DNA of 64,000 bases from NCBI RefSeq assembly GCF_023631325.1, contig NZ_JALQDG010000036.1, forward strand, positions 88,053-152,052, given 5' to 3'. Both the position numbers and the translations under genes were made by a program. This document shows, in pieces, positions 63,480-64,000 of the stretch (within the stretch, counting starts at the first letter, position 1; each line of letters opens with the position of its first letter). Origin of the DNA: Caballeronia sp. INDeC2. Its GTDB lineage: Bacteria > Pseudomonadota > Gammaproteobacteria > Burkholderiales > Burkholderiaceae. A model generated the notes under the pieces. That model made no database searches. It was not told the DNA's origin and saw nothing but the letters and a program-made list of their open reading frames with translations.

Positions 63480-63995
63480 TCAGGACGCGGCTGCGCTCCC
63501 TTCCGCTTCGAACGGCCTTTCCCACCCGAATGCCTGTCCGCGCGCGACGGGTTTATCCACGACGAGCACGCCGCAGATTCCGCCAGGCATCGGCAGCGTG
63601 AGGGCACGCCAGTCTGCCGGAGAGCCGTCGTCACCCGCCCGCGTCCTCCCGATCCGCGCCGCTTCCTCCCACATGTGCTTTCTGGCAGCCGCGTCGTGAG
63701 CACCGCTCGCTTCAACGGTCAGTCCAAGCCCTATTCTCGTCGATGCCACTGCAATCACGATCCAGATGCCCGAGTACGCGACATCGACATGAATCGCGCC
63801 CTCGACGAGCGGATGCGTGACGACGATGCGTTCGCCGGGTTCGTCGCCGACGCCCACTTCGCGCGGCTCGCAATGGAGCATGTGGGAAAGCACGAGCCGC
63901 AGCGTCGCGCGCGCGCCCCCCCAACCCCCCCCCCCCCCCCCAATCGCATGCACCCCCGCCCCGTATCGCTCCGCGCGACTGAGCCCCCTCCCCAA
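63480..63995 (-). CDS. 4'-phosphopantetheinyl-transferase-like protein, N-terminus unreliable
   Basis: About 171 codons. RATLRLVLSHMLHCEPREVGVG and IHVDVAYSGIWIVIAVASTRIGL resemble the core of Sfp-type phosphopantetheinyl transferases, but the metal-binding GVDIE motif is altered to GLGLTVE. The N terminus runs through a 17-base G run (minus strand), giving six glycines in a row, and continues to the window edge without a good start; sequencing error or a true defect cannot be told apart. Confidence 0.35.
   Translation of the reverse strand: MGRGLSRAERYGAGVHAIGGGGGGWGGARATLRLVLSHMLHCEPREVGVGDEPGERIVVTHPLVEGAIHVDVAYSGIWIVIAVASTRIGLGLTVEASGAHDAAARKHMWEEAARIGRTRAGDDGSPADWRALTLPMPGGICGVLVVDKPVARGQAFGWERPFEAEGSAAAS
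63916..63941. repeat. Homopolymeric C tract (C7-AA-C17)
   Basis: Seven C, two A, then seventeen C on the plus strand, inside the phosphopantetheinyl-transferase-like frame and 60 bp from the window end. Either a phase-variable tract or, more likely, a low-quality contig edge. Confidence 0.7.
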
Positions 63996-64000
63996 AAAAC

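Noticed and set aside
1..64000. tRNA, rRNA, CRISPR, insertion sequences, prophage or classical defence systems
   Set aside because: No cloverleaf-like gene, spacer-repeat array, transposase, integrase or known defence gene was recognised by reading the sequence and translations; the lone HNH protein is insufficient evidence.

Overview
The window is GC-rich, densely coding proteobacterial chromosome. The gene families, high GC content and operon styles (Nit1C cluster, NfrA/NfrB, TldD/PmbA, many GntR/TetR regulators) suggest a Burkholderiaceae member of the Paraburkholderia/Caballeronia type. This placement is inferred from gene content; there is no rRNA gene here to confirm it. I saw no rRNA, tRNA, CRISPR array, transposase or phage gene. 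The last ~85 bases contain a 17-base C run and look like a contig edge of poor quality.

Layout: (1) 1-9.8 kb: glutathione-transferase-like protein, NADH pyrophosphatase NudC, a histidine phosphatase, then a sugar-acid pair (RraA-like aldolase and IlvD/Edd dehydratase) with two LacI-type operators upstream and a decayed lacI-family gene downstream; MarC, a small membrane protein, the c-di-GMP flagellar brake YcgR, a ferritin-like diiron protein, and an alpha/beta hydrolase fused to a LuxR helix-turn-helix. (2) 9.8-12.4 kb: a two-domain glycosyltransferase, and a TetR regulator divergent from a small exported protein with two matching palindromes between them. (3) 12.4-20.9 kb: a complete Nit1C cluster of eight minus-strand genes, mostly overlapping (MSMEG_0572 family, nitrilase, radical SAM, acetyltransferase, AIR-synthase-like, glycosyltransferase, MSMEG_0570 family, flavoprotein). 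A strong sigma-54 -24/-12 element precedes it, and a divergent MocR-type regulator has phased direct repeats in the shared intergenic region.

(4) 20.9-30.0 kb: a minus-strand exopolysaccharide operon wecB - bcsB-like - nfrB - nfrA - ybcH-like. By analogy with the E. coli N4 glycan receptor system, WecB would make UDP-ManNAc, NfrB (GT2 plus a C-terminal MshEN-like c-di-GMP module) would polymerise it, the BcsB-like protein would guide it through the periplasm, and NfrA would export it. The dedicated wecB and the added BcsB-like subunit make this the most interesting locus in the window. (5) 30-45 kb: alcohol dehydrogenase, small HNH protein, SGNH hydrolase, TldD/PmbA protease pair, a chloroperoxidase-like hydrolase, a TetR/NmrA divergent pair with an inverted repeat, a c-type cytochrome, and a GntR - MFS - isocitrate-lyase-family - RidA - isocitrate-lyase-family group.

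(6) 45-49.8 kb: a four-repeat membrane protein, KatG, a formaldehyde-activating-enzyme homologue lacking the usual catalytic His, and an isolated GT2. (7) 49.8-59.2 kb: a hydroxyproline catabolic region: aconitase-X large and small subunits, GntR, amidohydrolase, 4-hydroxyproline epimerase, DHDPS-family deaminase, FAD imino-acid oxidase, a second proline-racemase-family enzyme, and an MHS transporter with a perfect 16-bp palindrome upstream. (8) 59.4-64 kb: two paralogous astacin-like metalloprotease lipoproteins (one carrying a C-terminal propeller), a BamE/OmlA-like lipoprotein, a PAP2 phosphatase and a degraded or truncated phosphopantetheinyl-transferase-like gene at the edge.
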